From Muribaculaceae bacterium (GTDB lineage: Bacteria > Bacteroidota > Bacteroidia > Bacteroidales > Muribaculaceae), in assembly GCA_022510425.1 (NCBI GenBank), contig JAFLTO010000004.1:124001-188000 (forward strand): a stretch of 64,000 nt of DNA. The letters are read 5' to 3'. The position numbers were made by a program, and so were the translations under genes. Below the pieces are notes generated by a model that was given only the letters and a program-made list of their open reading frames with translations, did not search any database and was not told where the DNA came from. Shown here in pieces: positions 53,815 to 62,613 of this stretch; position 1 is the stretch's first letter, and each line of letters begins with the position of its first letter.

Positions 53815-56800
53815 ATGAACAAAAAATTACTTTTCACCCTTTTGATGCTGGTGTGCGCCATGTTGCCCGCAGCGGCTTACGAATTTGAAGGAGATCTGGA
53901 GTACACAGTTGAACTGGATCAATACAACTCCGTCACTTATCTATTAAACAGCGAAAATAAAACCGCCTCTCTCAAGAAATTCAATTATCATGATGACGCC
54001 AAAGGGAAAACCAAAATCAATAAATTTGACATCCCGGGGTCTGTAAATTATAATGGTGAGACGTATACCATTATCTATATCGGCATTAGCGCCTTTGAAA
54101 ATAATACAAATCTCACTGCTGTCACACTACCCAAATCTATAGAATTTGTTGGAGCTCATGCATTTTATGGTTGTGTAAACCTCACCGGAGATTTGTATCT
54201 CTCGGATAATCTTACCACAATTGATAGTCATGCTTTTGCATATACCAATTTCAAACGTATCAGATGGGGTAAAAATATTCTGCAGGTTGTAACTGGTGGT
54301 TTCTACGGAGTGAAAAATGCATCTATTTATTTTGAGGATGAAGAAAGCCTCAAAGCTTGGTGTGATGTCTATTTTTGGAATATTGAGGCCAATCCGCTTC
54401 ATGTTTCCAAGACACCGTACTTTTATCTCGGAGACTTCGACAATGCCGTAAGATTAGACAACTTAGTGATACCTGAGGGAGTGGAAAAATTAGACTATTA
54501 TACTTTGTACAATTTAGAGGTGGAATCTCTAACCCTTCCTACCACATTAACCGAAGCAAAATCTAGTTGTTTGAGTAAAGCAGAAATCGGCACGCTTATC
54601 ATCCCGGGCGGCATGCAGGCAATACCCGACGGCTTGTTGGAGGATTCCAAAGGTAAATTATGCGTTGGATCCGTAGACACTCTGCTAATAGAAAGCGGCG
54701 ACAAAACTCTTGATTTGGGTAAGAATAAATTTCCTTTCCCCAATATTATTGTAAGAAGAAATGTTACATTCTCAAGCACCTATAGCCCTTTCTATGATAC
54801 AACTAAAATTCATCATATTACTATTGGAGGAAAGGCCACAACCTTGCCGGATAAACTTTTCTATAGAAGCACCGGTGTATACTCATTGTCATTTGAAGAC
54901 GATTGTCAACTGGCAACAATAGGTGACTGGTGTTTCTATGAAATAGGTTCAGAAACTTGGGATTCGTCTATCGGAAACTTTCATGAAATCGAGCTTATAG
55001 AATTACCCGAATCCCTTACATATATCGGAGAGGGCGCTTTCTCTTGGACTATGATTAATGAGATTATAATTCCCGGTAATGCAGAAATCGGTAAAGAAGC
55101 ATTCAAGAATTCGAGGATTAAAAAAGTAACCTTGCAAGAAGGTATGAAAATAATCGGTTCGTATGCTTTTTATGCCGAATATCCTAATACATATATATAT
55201 GAAATAAATATACCATCCACAATAGAAAAAATAGGAAGCTATGCGTTTGCTTGTATAGATGGTATCAAAGAAGTTAATTTTAGAGATAATCGGAATTTAA
55301 AAACCATTGGTTCCTATGCGTTTTATGAGTGCTCTAACCTTGAAAAGGTGGATCTTCATGAGTGCAGATATTTGGAATCAATAGGTAAATATGCTTTTGC
55401 ATATTGCCCCAAACTAGAAACAGTAGATCTTTACGACTGCGATGATCTTGCATCCTTGGGCAGTTATGCTTTCTATAAGTGTGGAAATTTAAAAAGTGTA
55501 AATCTATATTATACTTCAGATCTTGAAACCATCCCTTCATATTGTTTTGCATATTGCTCTTCTCTTGAAACCGTGAACTTATCTTCAAACACAGAGAATA
55601 TAAACTCCTATGCATTTTATAAATGTAGCAATCTCTCAAATATTAATTTAGCTTTAACTCATTTAGAAATTGTTGGAGACTATGCTTTCTATGGATGTTC
55701 TTCTATCACTGAAATTAAACCTACTGACACGTATGGTCATATTGAATCAATAGGGAATTACGCATTCAGTAATTGCACGGGTCTTACCTCTGTATCTTTT
55801 AGCGGTAATACGCATTTAACAATCGGGAATTACGCATTTAATCAATGCACCGCCTTGACTGATGCCAAGTTTGATGCCTATATTGAGTCTATCGGAGATA
55901 ATGCCTTTGCTTCCACTTCATTACAAAATCTTTATTTGGATTGGTTATTAAGTTATTTTCAGGCGGGAGAAAACCCTTTCCCCAATGATGGTGAAGGGAT
56001 AGCCCTTGAGGTTTGGAAGGGTGAGGAATTTGATTTTGCCATGAATCCGGTGTTCCAGAATTTCGACAGCATTAATGGTTATGAACTTGAAGAGGGCGTT
56101 ATGAAAGATTATACCTACTGGCCTCCTTATTCAAATGAAACAGATTTTTATGTATATGATGTGGATTTAACCACAACATTCGGAACGCTAAAATATGATT
56201 CCCGATATCCCAACCGCACTTCCATGGAAATCCCTGGAGTTGCGAAAAACAGTTTCTGCACCGCTTTCATTGCTGCTGAAGCTTATATCGACAATACTCT
56301 GCTCACTTCACTTACTCTTCCGAAATATTTACAAGGGATAGGCGACGCCGCTTTTGCTAATTCAGATTTGCTTGAAGAGATAACCATATACGCCACCATT
56401 CCTCCGGCAATGGGAGAAGGTGTATTCAATGAAGCTGCCTTGCAGAATGCCATCCTGCTTGTGCCGGCTGGTTCAGTAGAAGCCTATCAGACTGCCGAAG
56501 GCTGGAGTGAATTTGCCAATATAGCTCCACAAGCAACCGTAACTGCTACTCACATCAACCTTTATGTGAATGGCGAACCATATACCGGTCCAGTTGATGT
56601 TGAAGTTGGTTCTACATTGACAATCACCGCCGAGACCTATCCTGATAACACCACATACAAAGATGTCTATTTCGCTGTCACCGACGGTGAAGACCTTCTT
56701 TATACAAGTCCTTTCAACGGTCAGGTGGTTTGCACACCTCAGAAGGTTGGCACATACGCCTTTGTGGTTGGTATTCCCCGGTTGGCTACTGTAACAGGTG

Positions 56801-57678
56801 GTTGCGTCATCAACGTCGTGCCTGTGGAAGCGACCTCTATTTCAATAGAGACACCCGCTACAGATCTAAATCTTTACGTGGGCGATCAGGTTAATATTCA
56901 AACAAGCCTAATGCCGTTTAATGTGACAGACACTGAACTCTTATGGGCTTCTTCCGACCCGAATGTGGCAATAGTAGAAAACGGAGTCGTTACAGCAACC
57001 GGTTACGGTACAGCAGAAATCATCGCCACTACCGTGAATGGCCTGTCTGACTCTTGCACCGTAACTGTGAATCCGTATATAGCCACCTTCTATTTCACCG
57101 GTGCTGAAGGCAACGAATGGAGTGATCAGAAAGATTATAATCCGGGTGATGAAATCATTCTTCCTGAAATCTATGTACCGTTAGGTTATATCTTCAGTGG
57201 TTGGACAGGTCTTCCTGCAAACGGAGTCATGCCTGCTGAGAATGTAAACATTTATGGCTCACTTATCAAGGAAGTATTTACGCTTACTTACTCAATTTTC
57301 ACCGGTGAAGAGGATGAAGAGGGCAACCAAGAGACGGAAGAAGTGGAAAGTGTAGAATTGACGTATGGTGAGGAGATTCCTGAATTTGAAGCTCCCGCGG
57401 TTGAGGGATACACATTCTACGGATGGTATGGTCTGCCTGCAAATAACCTCATGCCTGCAGAAGATCTCACCGTTTACGGCTTGTATGTTTCCGATGATGA
57501 CCTTCCTACAGGAATAGAGGAAATCGAGAGCGTGCTCGAGGGAAGAGTTGATGTGTATAGCATCAACGGGCAATTGATCCAAAGAAATATTGAACTTGAT
57601 TCTTTGAAGAATACTCTTGCCAAAGGTCTCTACATAGTAGTGGGCAATAATGTCAGTAAGAAAGTCTTTGTCAGATAA
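53815..57678 (+). CDS. BspA-like leucine-rich repeat surface protein
   Basis: This 1287-residue protein has a signal peptide (MNKKLLFTLLMLVCAMLPAA). Residues about 60-740 are LRR_5/BspA-type repeats of about 23 residues (IESIGNYAFSNCTGLTSVSF pattern), densest between 440 and 720. A further repeat block lies near 810-860, then a Big_2 Ig-like domain (about 990-1065, WASSDPNVAIVENGVVTATG), two Listeria-Bacteroides InlB-like repeats (about 1085-1215, with YIFSGWTGLPANGVMP and YTFYGWYGLPANNLMP), and a T9SS-like tail (VDVYSINGQLIQ, KGLYIVVGNNVSKKVFVR). BspA proteins mediate adhesion; the ligand is unknown. A terminator follows. Confidence 0.92.
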   Translation: MNKKLLFTLLMLVCAMLPAAAYEFEGDLEYTVELDQYNSVTYLLNSENKTASLKKFNYHDDAKGKTKINKFDIPGSVNYNGETYTIIYIGISAFENNTNLTAVTLPKSIEFVGAHAFYGCVNLTGDLYLSDNLTTIDSHAFAYTNFKRIRWGKNILQVVTGGFYGVKNASIYFEDEESLKAWCDVYFWNIEANPLHVSKTPYFYLGDFDNAVRLDNLVIPEGVEKLDYYTLYNLEVESLTLPTTLTEAKSSCLSKAEIGTLIIPGGMQAIPDGLLEDSKGKLCVGSVDTLLIESGDKTLDLGKNKFPFPNIIVRRNVTFSSTYSPFYDTTKIHHITIGGKATTLPDKLFYRSTGVYSLSFEDDCQLATIGDWCFYEIGSETWDSSIGNFHEIELIELPESLTYIGEGAFSWTMINEIIIPGNAEIGKEAFKNSRIKKVTLQEGMKIIGSYAFYAEYPNTYIYEINIPSTIEKIGSYAFACIDGIKEVNFRDNRNLKTIGSYAFYECSNLEKVDLHECRYLESIGKYAFAYCPKLETVDLYDCDDLASLGSYAFYKCGNLKSVNLYYTSDLETIPSYCFAYCSSLETVNLSSNTENINSYAFYKCSNLSNINLALTHLEIVGDYAFYGCSSITEIKPTDTYGHIESIGNYAFSNCTGLTSVSFSGNTHLTIGNYAFNQCTALTDAKFDAYIESIGDNAFASTSLQNLYLDWLLSYFQAGENPFPNDGEGIALEVWKGEEFDFAMNPVFQNFDSINGYELEEGVMKDYTYWPPYSNETDFYVYDVDLTTTFGTLKYDSRYPNRTSMEIPGVAKNSFCTAFIAAEAYIDNTLLTSLTLPKYLQGIGDAAFANSDLLEEITIYATIPPAMGEGVFNEAALQNAILLVPAGSVEAYQTAEGWSEFANIAPQATVTATHINLYVNGEPYTGPVDVEVGSTLTITAETYPDNTTYKDVYFAVTDGEDLLYTSPFNGQVVCTPQKVGTYAFVVGIPRLATVTGGCVINVVPVEATSISIETPATDLNLYVGDQVNIQTSLMPFNVTDTELLWASSDPNVAIVENGVVTATGYGTAEIIATTVNGLSDSCTVTVNPYIATFYFTGAEGNEWSDQKDYNPGDEIILPEIYVPLGYIFSGWTGLPANGVMPAENVNIYGSLIKEVFTLTYSIFTGEEDEEGNQETEEVESVELTYGEEIPEFEAPAVEGYTFYGWYGLPANNLMPAEDLTVYGLYVSDDDLPTGIEEIESVLEGRVDVYSINGQLIQRNIELDSLKNTLAKGLYIVVGNNVSKKVFVR

Positions 57679-57719
57679 TATGATTATTCGTTAAAGCCGG
57701 ATTAAGACTTAATAGATGA

Positions 57720-57760
57720 GTGAGGGTTGGTCATGTAAATGTACCGGCCCTCACTTCTTT
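57720..57760 (+). terminator. Terminator after the BspA-like gene
   Basis: GTGAGGGTTGGT (57720-57731) pairs with ACCGGCCCTCAC (57743-57754), with two G-T pairs, followed by TTCTTTAATTT. Confidence 0.75.
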
Positions 57761-57814
57761 AATTTGCACTATCGTTTAAAGGCTATCAACGCCCGGGACA
57801 GGTATAAAGTCATT

Positions 57815-57853
57815 GGTGTACGATTTCGGACAACTGTCTTGATTTCGTACACC
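57815..57853. promoter_or_regulatory. Operator-like inverted repeat upstream of the efflux operon
   Basis: GGTGTACGA (57815-57823) and TCGTACACC (57845-57853) are perfect arms around an inner, partly symmetric GGACA-AC-TGTC. The repeat lies about 90 bases before the chosen start of the membrane fusion protein gene. A regulator binding site is likely; the regulator is not in the window. Confidence 0.6.
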
Positions 57854-57941
57854 ATTAAATTTTATAAAATATTATAAAACAATGAGTTGTGGTTTTGGCA
57901 CACTCATTGTAAGTTATTTTGATGCTAACAAACATCAAAAA

Positions 57942-59189
57942 ATGGATAGAGAATTAACTAAAGAAGAAAAAAGGAAAGAATATAGGAAGCTTTATTTCAG
58001 ATTGGGCTTGGCAGCTTTGGGGGTTGTTGCTCTGATTATAGTTTTTTCATTTGTATTCGATGATAGTATTGAAGCTTCAAAAATTAAAACCGCTATTGCT
58101 GAAAAAGCCACTTTGGAGAGCAGTGTTTCAGCTACCGGAAAAATAGTTCCTTTGTATGAACAGGCATTGGTCTCTCCCGTTGCTACAAGAATTATGGAAG
58201 TTTATTGTGACGAGGGTGATTCGGTTCATGCCGGTCAATCATTATTAAGGTTGGATTTGGAATCTACGGAAACAGAAATGAGAAGACTTGCTGACGAAGT
58301 GTCGATGAAAAATATTGAATTGGAACAGACTGCGCTTAATAATGAAACTTACCTTACTGACCTGGAGATGAAAATCAAGACAAAAGAAATGGCAGTGAAC
58401 CATCTAAAAGCTGAAGTGGCTAATGAAAGAAGGCTTGACAGCATTGGAAGCGGCACAGGTGACAGGATTCGGGAAGCCGAACTAGCATATTCCACCGGCC
58501 TTCTGGAATTGGAACAGTTGAAAATGCAATTGGTGAATGAGAAAAAAGCCTATGCTGCCATATATAAAAGCAAACAATTGGAGGAAAGCATTTCACAAAG
58601 AAACCTATTGGAGATGGAAAGAACTTTGGAGGATGCAAAAGTGAAGTCACCCAAAAACGGTACTGTGACTTTTCTCAACAAAGAATTAGGCAGCAGTATA
58701 GGAGCCGGAGAAAGATTGGCAGTGATTTCGGATTTATCACATTTCAAAATTTCAGCTGAAATTGCGGAAGGTAATGCAGGCAAATTATCTGTTGGCTCCT
58801 CAGTGAAAATAAGATTCAACAGAAATATATTGGAAGGTCACATAAGCAGCATATCTCCTCAAAGTCAAAACGGAATGGTGGAATTCAATGTGTTGATAGA
58901 TAACGATAGTGATAAAAAATTAAGATCGGGATTGAGAACTGAATTGAATGTTGTTTATGACGTTCATGACAATGTGGTAAGAATTCCAAACGGGCAGTAT
59001 TTTCAAGGACCCGGTACATATTCACTGTTCGTAAAGGTAGCACCCAATAAATTGGAGCGCAGAACAATGACACTCGGGGACAGCAATTTCGATTTTGTGG
59101 AAGTTAAAAGTGGAGTCAATCCGGGTGAAGAGGTAGTAATAACAGATATGACAGACTATAAGTCAAGAAAAGCCTTGACACTGAAGTGA
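57942..59189 (+). CDS. Membrane fusion protein of a tripartite efflux system (HlyD/MacA-like)
   Basis: This 415-residue periplasmic adaptor starts at ATG 57942; the in-frame upstream ATG would add 20 residues unlike the family. One N-terminal membrane helix (about residues 18-40, LGLAALGVVALIIVFSF) is followed by a lipoyl half-motif (VSATGKIVPLYEQALVSPV), a long coiled-coil hairpin (about 110-215), the second lipoyl half (KSPKNGTVTFLNKELGSSI) and a beta-barrel domain. It should bridge the inner-membrane ABC permeases to TolC, encoded downstream. The substrate is unknown; MacAB-type pumps export macrolides, peptides or lipids. Confidence 0.92.
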   Translation: MDRELTKEEKRKEYRKLYFRLGLAALGVVALIIVFSFVFDDSIEASKIKTAIAEKATLESSVSATGKIVPLYEQALVSPVATRIMEVYCDEGDSVHAGQSLLRLDLESTETEMRRLADEVSMKNIELEQTALNNETYLTDLEMKIKTKEMAVNHLKAEVANERRLDSIGSGTGDRIREAELAYSTGLLELEQLKMQLVNEKKAYAAIYKSKQLEESISQRNLLEMERTLEDAKVKSPKNGTVTFLNKELGSSIGAGERLAVISDLSHFKISAEIAEGNAGKLSVGSSVKIRFNRNILEGHISSISPQSQNGMVEFNVLIDNDSDKKLRSGLRTELNVVYDVHDNVVRIPNGQYFQGPGTYSLFVKVAPNKLERRTMTLGDSNFDFVEVKSGVNPGEEVVITDMTDYKSRKALTLK

Positions 59190-59215
59190 AGCAATCTTGG
59201 GTTTAGTGTTATAAT

Positions 59216-59245
59216 GTTTATGCTGAAATAGCTTCAGCAATAAAC
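59216..59245. repeat. Hairpin between the fusion protein and ATPase genes
   Basis: GTTTATGCTGAA (59216-59227) pairs with TTCAGCAATAAAC (59233-59245), with one bulged base. No T run follows, so it is more likely an mRNA-processing or stability element than a terminator. Confidence 0.45.
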
Positions 59246-59289
59246 GTAAACACCTTACCTACAATAACATAATATCAATAATAAATTAT

Positions 59290-59964
59290 ATGGAAATAAT
59301 TAAACTGACTGACATAAGCAAAGTTTACCGTACCAAGGAAATAGAGACTTTGGCATTGGAAAACGTGAATATCGAAATTAGAGAAGGTGAGTTTGTAAGT
59401 ATAATGGGACCTTCAGGTTGTGGAAAATCCACCCTTCTCAATATTATCGGATTGTTGGATATTCCCACTTCAGGTTCTGTGACTATTATGGATGATGCCA
59501 CCGGAAAGATGAAAGATTCTCAACTGTCGGAATTTCGCAATCAAAATATAGGATTTGTTTTCCAAAGCTTTCATCTTATCCCGTCGTTGAATGTGGCTGA
59601 GAATGTAGCTTTGCCATTAGTTTATCGCAATGGACTGTCACGTAAGGAAAGATCCCAAAAAATTGAGGAGGTGATTACCAAGTTAGGATTGAGTCATAGG
59701 ATGCGACATTTCCCGGGTCAACTCTCAGGTGGCCAATGCCAGCGAGTTGCCATTGCCAGAGCAATCGTTGGTAACCCAAAAATAATCTTGGCCGACGAAC
59801 CTACCGGTAACCTTGATTCAAAGATGGGTCAGGAAGTAATGGATATACTTCACTATCTTAATAAAGAGGATGGTCGCACCATAGTGATGGTAACCCATAA
59901 TGAACATCAGGCCCGTGAAACCGACCGAATAATAAGATTCTTCGACGGCAGGCAGGTACAATGA
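59290..59964 (+). CDS. ABC transporter ATP-binding protein (MacB/LolD type)
   Basis: This 224-residue ATPase has Walker [10 protein letters not shown] near residue 41, Q-loop [13 protein letters not shown], signature [15 protein letters not shown] near 143, Walker [14 protein letters not shown] near 163 and H-loop VMVTHNEH. The sequence is of the MacB/LolD/FtsE class, which powers mechanotransmission rather than pore transport. It is followed by two separate FtsX-like permease subunits, so the transporter would be an ATPase dimer with a permease heterodimer, unlike fused MacB. Confidence 0.95.
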   Translation: MEIIKLTDISKVYRTKEIETLALENVNIEIREGEFVSIMGPSGCGKSTLLNIIGLLDIPTSGSVTIMDDATGKMKDSQLSEFRNQNIGFVFQSFHLIPSLNVAENVALPLVYRNGLSRKERSQKIEEVITKLGLSHRMRHFPGQLSGGQCQRVAIARAIVGNPKIILADEPTGNLDSKMGQEVMDILHYLNKEDGRTIVMVTHNEHQARETDRIIRFFDGRQVQ

Positions 59965-60043
59965 TATTTACTTGTCCTTCAAACTTATAGCCACTCAACA
60001 GGGGAGGTAAATTAAAAAAATAAAAATATCAACTACATTTCAT

Positions 60044-61333
60044 ATGAATTATATTAAGCAAATATTATATGAATTGAAAAATCAGAAGATGATGACTTGG
60101 GTGTCCATATCCGGTACTGCTCTCGCTATTTTTCTGATTATGGCAATTTTTATGGCAGACCGATTGAAAGAACTTGAACTTGCACCTGTTTCAGAAAGAG
60201 ATAGAATATTGACAGGACAAGGAATTGATTTCTCAGATGGTGAAGGAACATCGGCAAGCGGCATGGGAATTGATTTCGAACTCGCAAAAAAACTATATAG
60301 TGATCTTGATGGAGTAGAAAGGATCTCATTTATAAAAATAATTTGGGGAAGATGGGGAGTTGGATTAAGAAACGAAACATCATTAGCATCAGAAGTAATG
60401 GGTGTGGATGATGAATTCTGGAAAATTTATGACTATAAATTTGTTTCCGGCAGCCCTTTTGAAAAAGAGGAAATTGCATCAGCATTGAAATTGGTTATAA
60501 TCACCCAATCATTAGCCCGGAGAATTTTTAACGAAACTGATGTTGCCGGCCGGGAAATAAACATAGACGATGCTCCCTACATTATTAAAGGCGTTGTGGA
60601 AGATCAGTATCCACTTTTGCCTGATGGAGGAATCGATGTGTTTATCACATTCACACCTGAAGCTAAAAGCAACTATTATGAGGGAGTCTTTGGGAATACA
60701 AATGTCAGATTATTATTAAAGAGAGGAATAGATTCGGGTTTAGTAAAGCAACAGGTAGCCAAAAGATATGAAGATCTTAACCGAATTAGTGAAAAAGAAA
60801 ATAAAAATTTCTCTTATCATGATCAGCCCTATACATCTGAGGAATTGAACTCGGGCACTTTTGGTAGCAATAATAACCCTCGTGTGAGTGCAAAAAGAAT
60901 TGAAAGAGGATTGTATTATACATTCTTGTTGCTCCTCCCCGCCATCAACCTAAGCAGTATGACCCGTAGTCGCTTACGTCATAGAATATCCGAAATAGGA
61001 GTGAGAAGGGCATTTGGAGCAAAAAAGAGAAATATCATTGGACAAATTTTTATGGAAAACTTCCTTATTTCTCTATTTGGTGGATTGATTGGTCTTGGTC
61101 TCAGCGTTTTGTTTCTATTGTTTATGAGTGAATATTTTATTACCAATGTTGATATTATGAGTGATTCAATGATCAGGATTGATGTCTCACCTGTAATTTG
61201 GAATATTTTTGATTGGACTACTTTCTTTATAGCGATTGGTGCATGCTTTGTTTTAAATCTTCTCAGTGCTACAGTACCATCCTGGAAGGCTGCTTCCATA
61301 GAGCCGGCTAATGCTATTGCTAAATCAAGATGA
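60044..61333 (+). CDS. MacB/FtsX-like ABC permease, first subunit
   Basis: This 429-residue permease has the MacB layout: one N-terminal helix (about residues 17-38, WVSISGTALAIFLIMAIFM), a periplasmic MacB-PCD domain (about 40-280), then three C-terminal helices (about 285-305, 335-365 and 385-410). The conserved FtsX cytosolic segment is RHRISEIGVRRAFGAKKRNI. It overlaps the next permease gene region by 4 bases if the upstream ATG is used, and is coupled to it. It probably pairs with that subunit. Confidence 0.9.
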   Translation: MNYIKQILYELKNQKMMTWVSISGTALAIFLIMAIFMADRLKELELAPVSERDRILTGQGIDFSDGEGTSASGMGIDFELAKKLYSDLDGVERISFIKIIWGRWGVGLRNETSLASEVMGVDDEFWKIYDYKFVSGSPFEKEEIASALKLVIITQSLARRIFNETDVAGREINIDDAPYIIKGVVEDQYPLLPDGGIDVFITFTPEAKSNYYEGVFGNTNVRLLLKRGIDSGLVKQQVAKRYEDLNRISEKENKNFSYHDQPYTSEELNSGTFGSNNNPRVSAKRIERGLYYTFLLLLPAINLSSMTRSRLRHRISEIGVRRAFGAKKRNIIGQIFMENFLISLFGGLIGLGLSVLFLLFMSEYFITNVDIMSDSMIRIDVSPVIWNIFDWTTFFIAIGACFVLNLLSATVPSWKAASIEPANAIAKSR

Positions 61334-61347
61334 AAGGAGGGAATTTT

Positions 61348-62574
61348 ATGAAAAGAGCATTGATAAAACAGATGATATACGAATGGAGAATTAATGTGTG
61401 GTTGATTTTAGAGATGGCTGTCATCGCATTGGCAATATGGGCAATGTTATCGGTGACTTGGATAGAAAGCAAAGGAATTTTAGAACCAAGAGGTTTCTCC
61501 CCGGAAGGCGTTTATAGTATTGAAGTCAGAACCTTGAATGTAAATAGCCCTGACTACAATAAAGAATATGAGGCTTATTATTATCAAGATCGGGATGAAC
61601 TTATGCAAAGACTTAAAGATAACCCAAATGTTGAGTATGTGAGTCTTCACAATAATACATTGCCATACAATTTTAATTTTATGGGCAACTTAATGAAAAT
61701 CGAAGGGGAACCTGACTCGGTGGAATATTATGCGAATTGTCGTAAAGCACAACCGGACATCATAAAGATTTTGAATATTAAAAGCACCACAGGTAAGACT
61801 CAGAAAGAACTTATGGCGATGCTCGCAAGAGGTGAAGTGTTGTTGTCGCCAAATAAAATCTATGAAGAAAAATTTGGTGATGTTAAAGAATTGATAGGAA
61901 AGAAAATTTCTTTTTATGATGTAGAGACTCCTGCCAGAGTGGGAGACATAGTTGAGAATATTCGTAGAACCGATTATGAACCCAGAAATGAGGGTATGGT
62001 GCTTTATCCATATGATAGTAACAAACCATCATGGGGAAATATAGCCTTGAAGGTAAAGCCTGGAAAAGAAAAGGCGTTTGAAGAAGATTTTAAAACTGAC
62101 AGATCCATGACAAGGCTAAGAAATTTATTTCTTACCGATCTTCAAAGACTTACAGATTTGGGGGAAGTGGTGAATACTCCCCAAAAAATTGATAATAGGT
62201 TGAGGGTGGGAATTTCAGCTTTTCTTCTGATAACAATATTTTTGGGATTGCTTGGGTCGTTCTGGTTTCGGGTTCAGCAAAGAATAAGTGAAATAGCGAT
62301 ACGAAAAACATTCGGGGCCACGGATAAAGATCTTTTCCGAAGGGTAATAGGAGAAGGATTATTACTGCTATTGGTAGGGATTTTTTTAACCTCAGCTTGT
62401 GTATGGCCCTTTATCGGTAAAATAGTTGAAATAACCGGAGAAGAATGGTATGCATTTCTCGCCGTTGAGGCAGCCACAGCAGGCTTAATGGCTGTAGGGG
62501 TCATTCTGAGCCTTTGGTATCCTGCTTATCGGGCCATGAAGATTGAACCCGCAATAGCAGTCAAGGAAGAATGA
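61348..62574 (+). CDS. MacB/FtsX-like ABC permease, second subunit
   Basis: This 408-residue permease has the same architecture as its neighbour: an N-terminal helix (about residues 15-37, LEMAVIALAIWAMLSV), a periplasmic domain, three C-terminal helices and the FtsX segment QQRISEIAIRKTFGATDKDL. Start choice: ATG at 61348 is preceded by AAAGGAGG (61333-61340), an unusually strong Shine-Dalgarno for this phylum, and gives a normal N terminus. An ATG at 61330 overlaps the previous stop. It forms the probable permease heterodimer of the efflux system. Confidence 0.9.
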   Translation: MKRALIKQMIYEWRINVWLILEMAVIALAIWAMLSVTWIESKGILEPRGFSPEGVYSIEVRTLNVNSPDYNKEYEAYYYQDRDELMQRLKDNPNVEYVSLHNNTLPYNFNFMGNLMKIEGEPDSVEYYANCRKAQPDIIKILNIKSTTGKTQKELMAMLARGEVLLSPNKIYEEKFGDVKELIGKKISFYDVETPARVGDIVENIRRTDYEPRNEGMVLYPYDSNKPSWGNIALKVKPGKEKAFEEDFKTDRSMTRLRNLFLTDLQRLTDLGEVVNTPQKIDNRLRVGISAFLLITIFLGLLGSFWFRVQQRISEIAIRKTFGATDKDLFRRVIGEGLLLLLVGIFLTSACVWPFIGKIVEITGEEWYAFLAVEAATAGLMAVGVILSLWYPAYRAMKIEPAIAVKEE

Positions 62575-62613
62575 AAGTATTCATATGCCAATGTGAAGAT
62601 AAGTAAATTTGAA

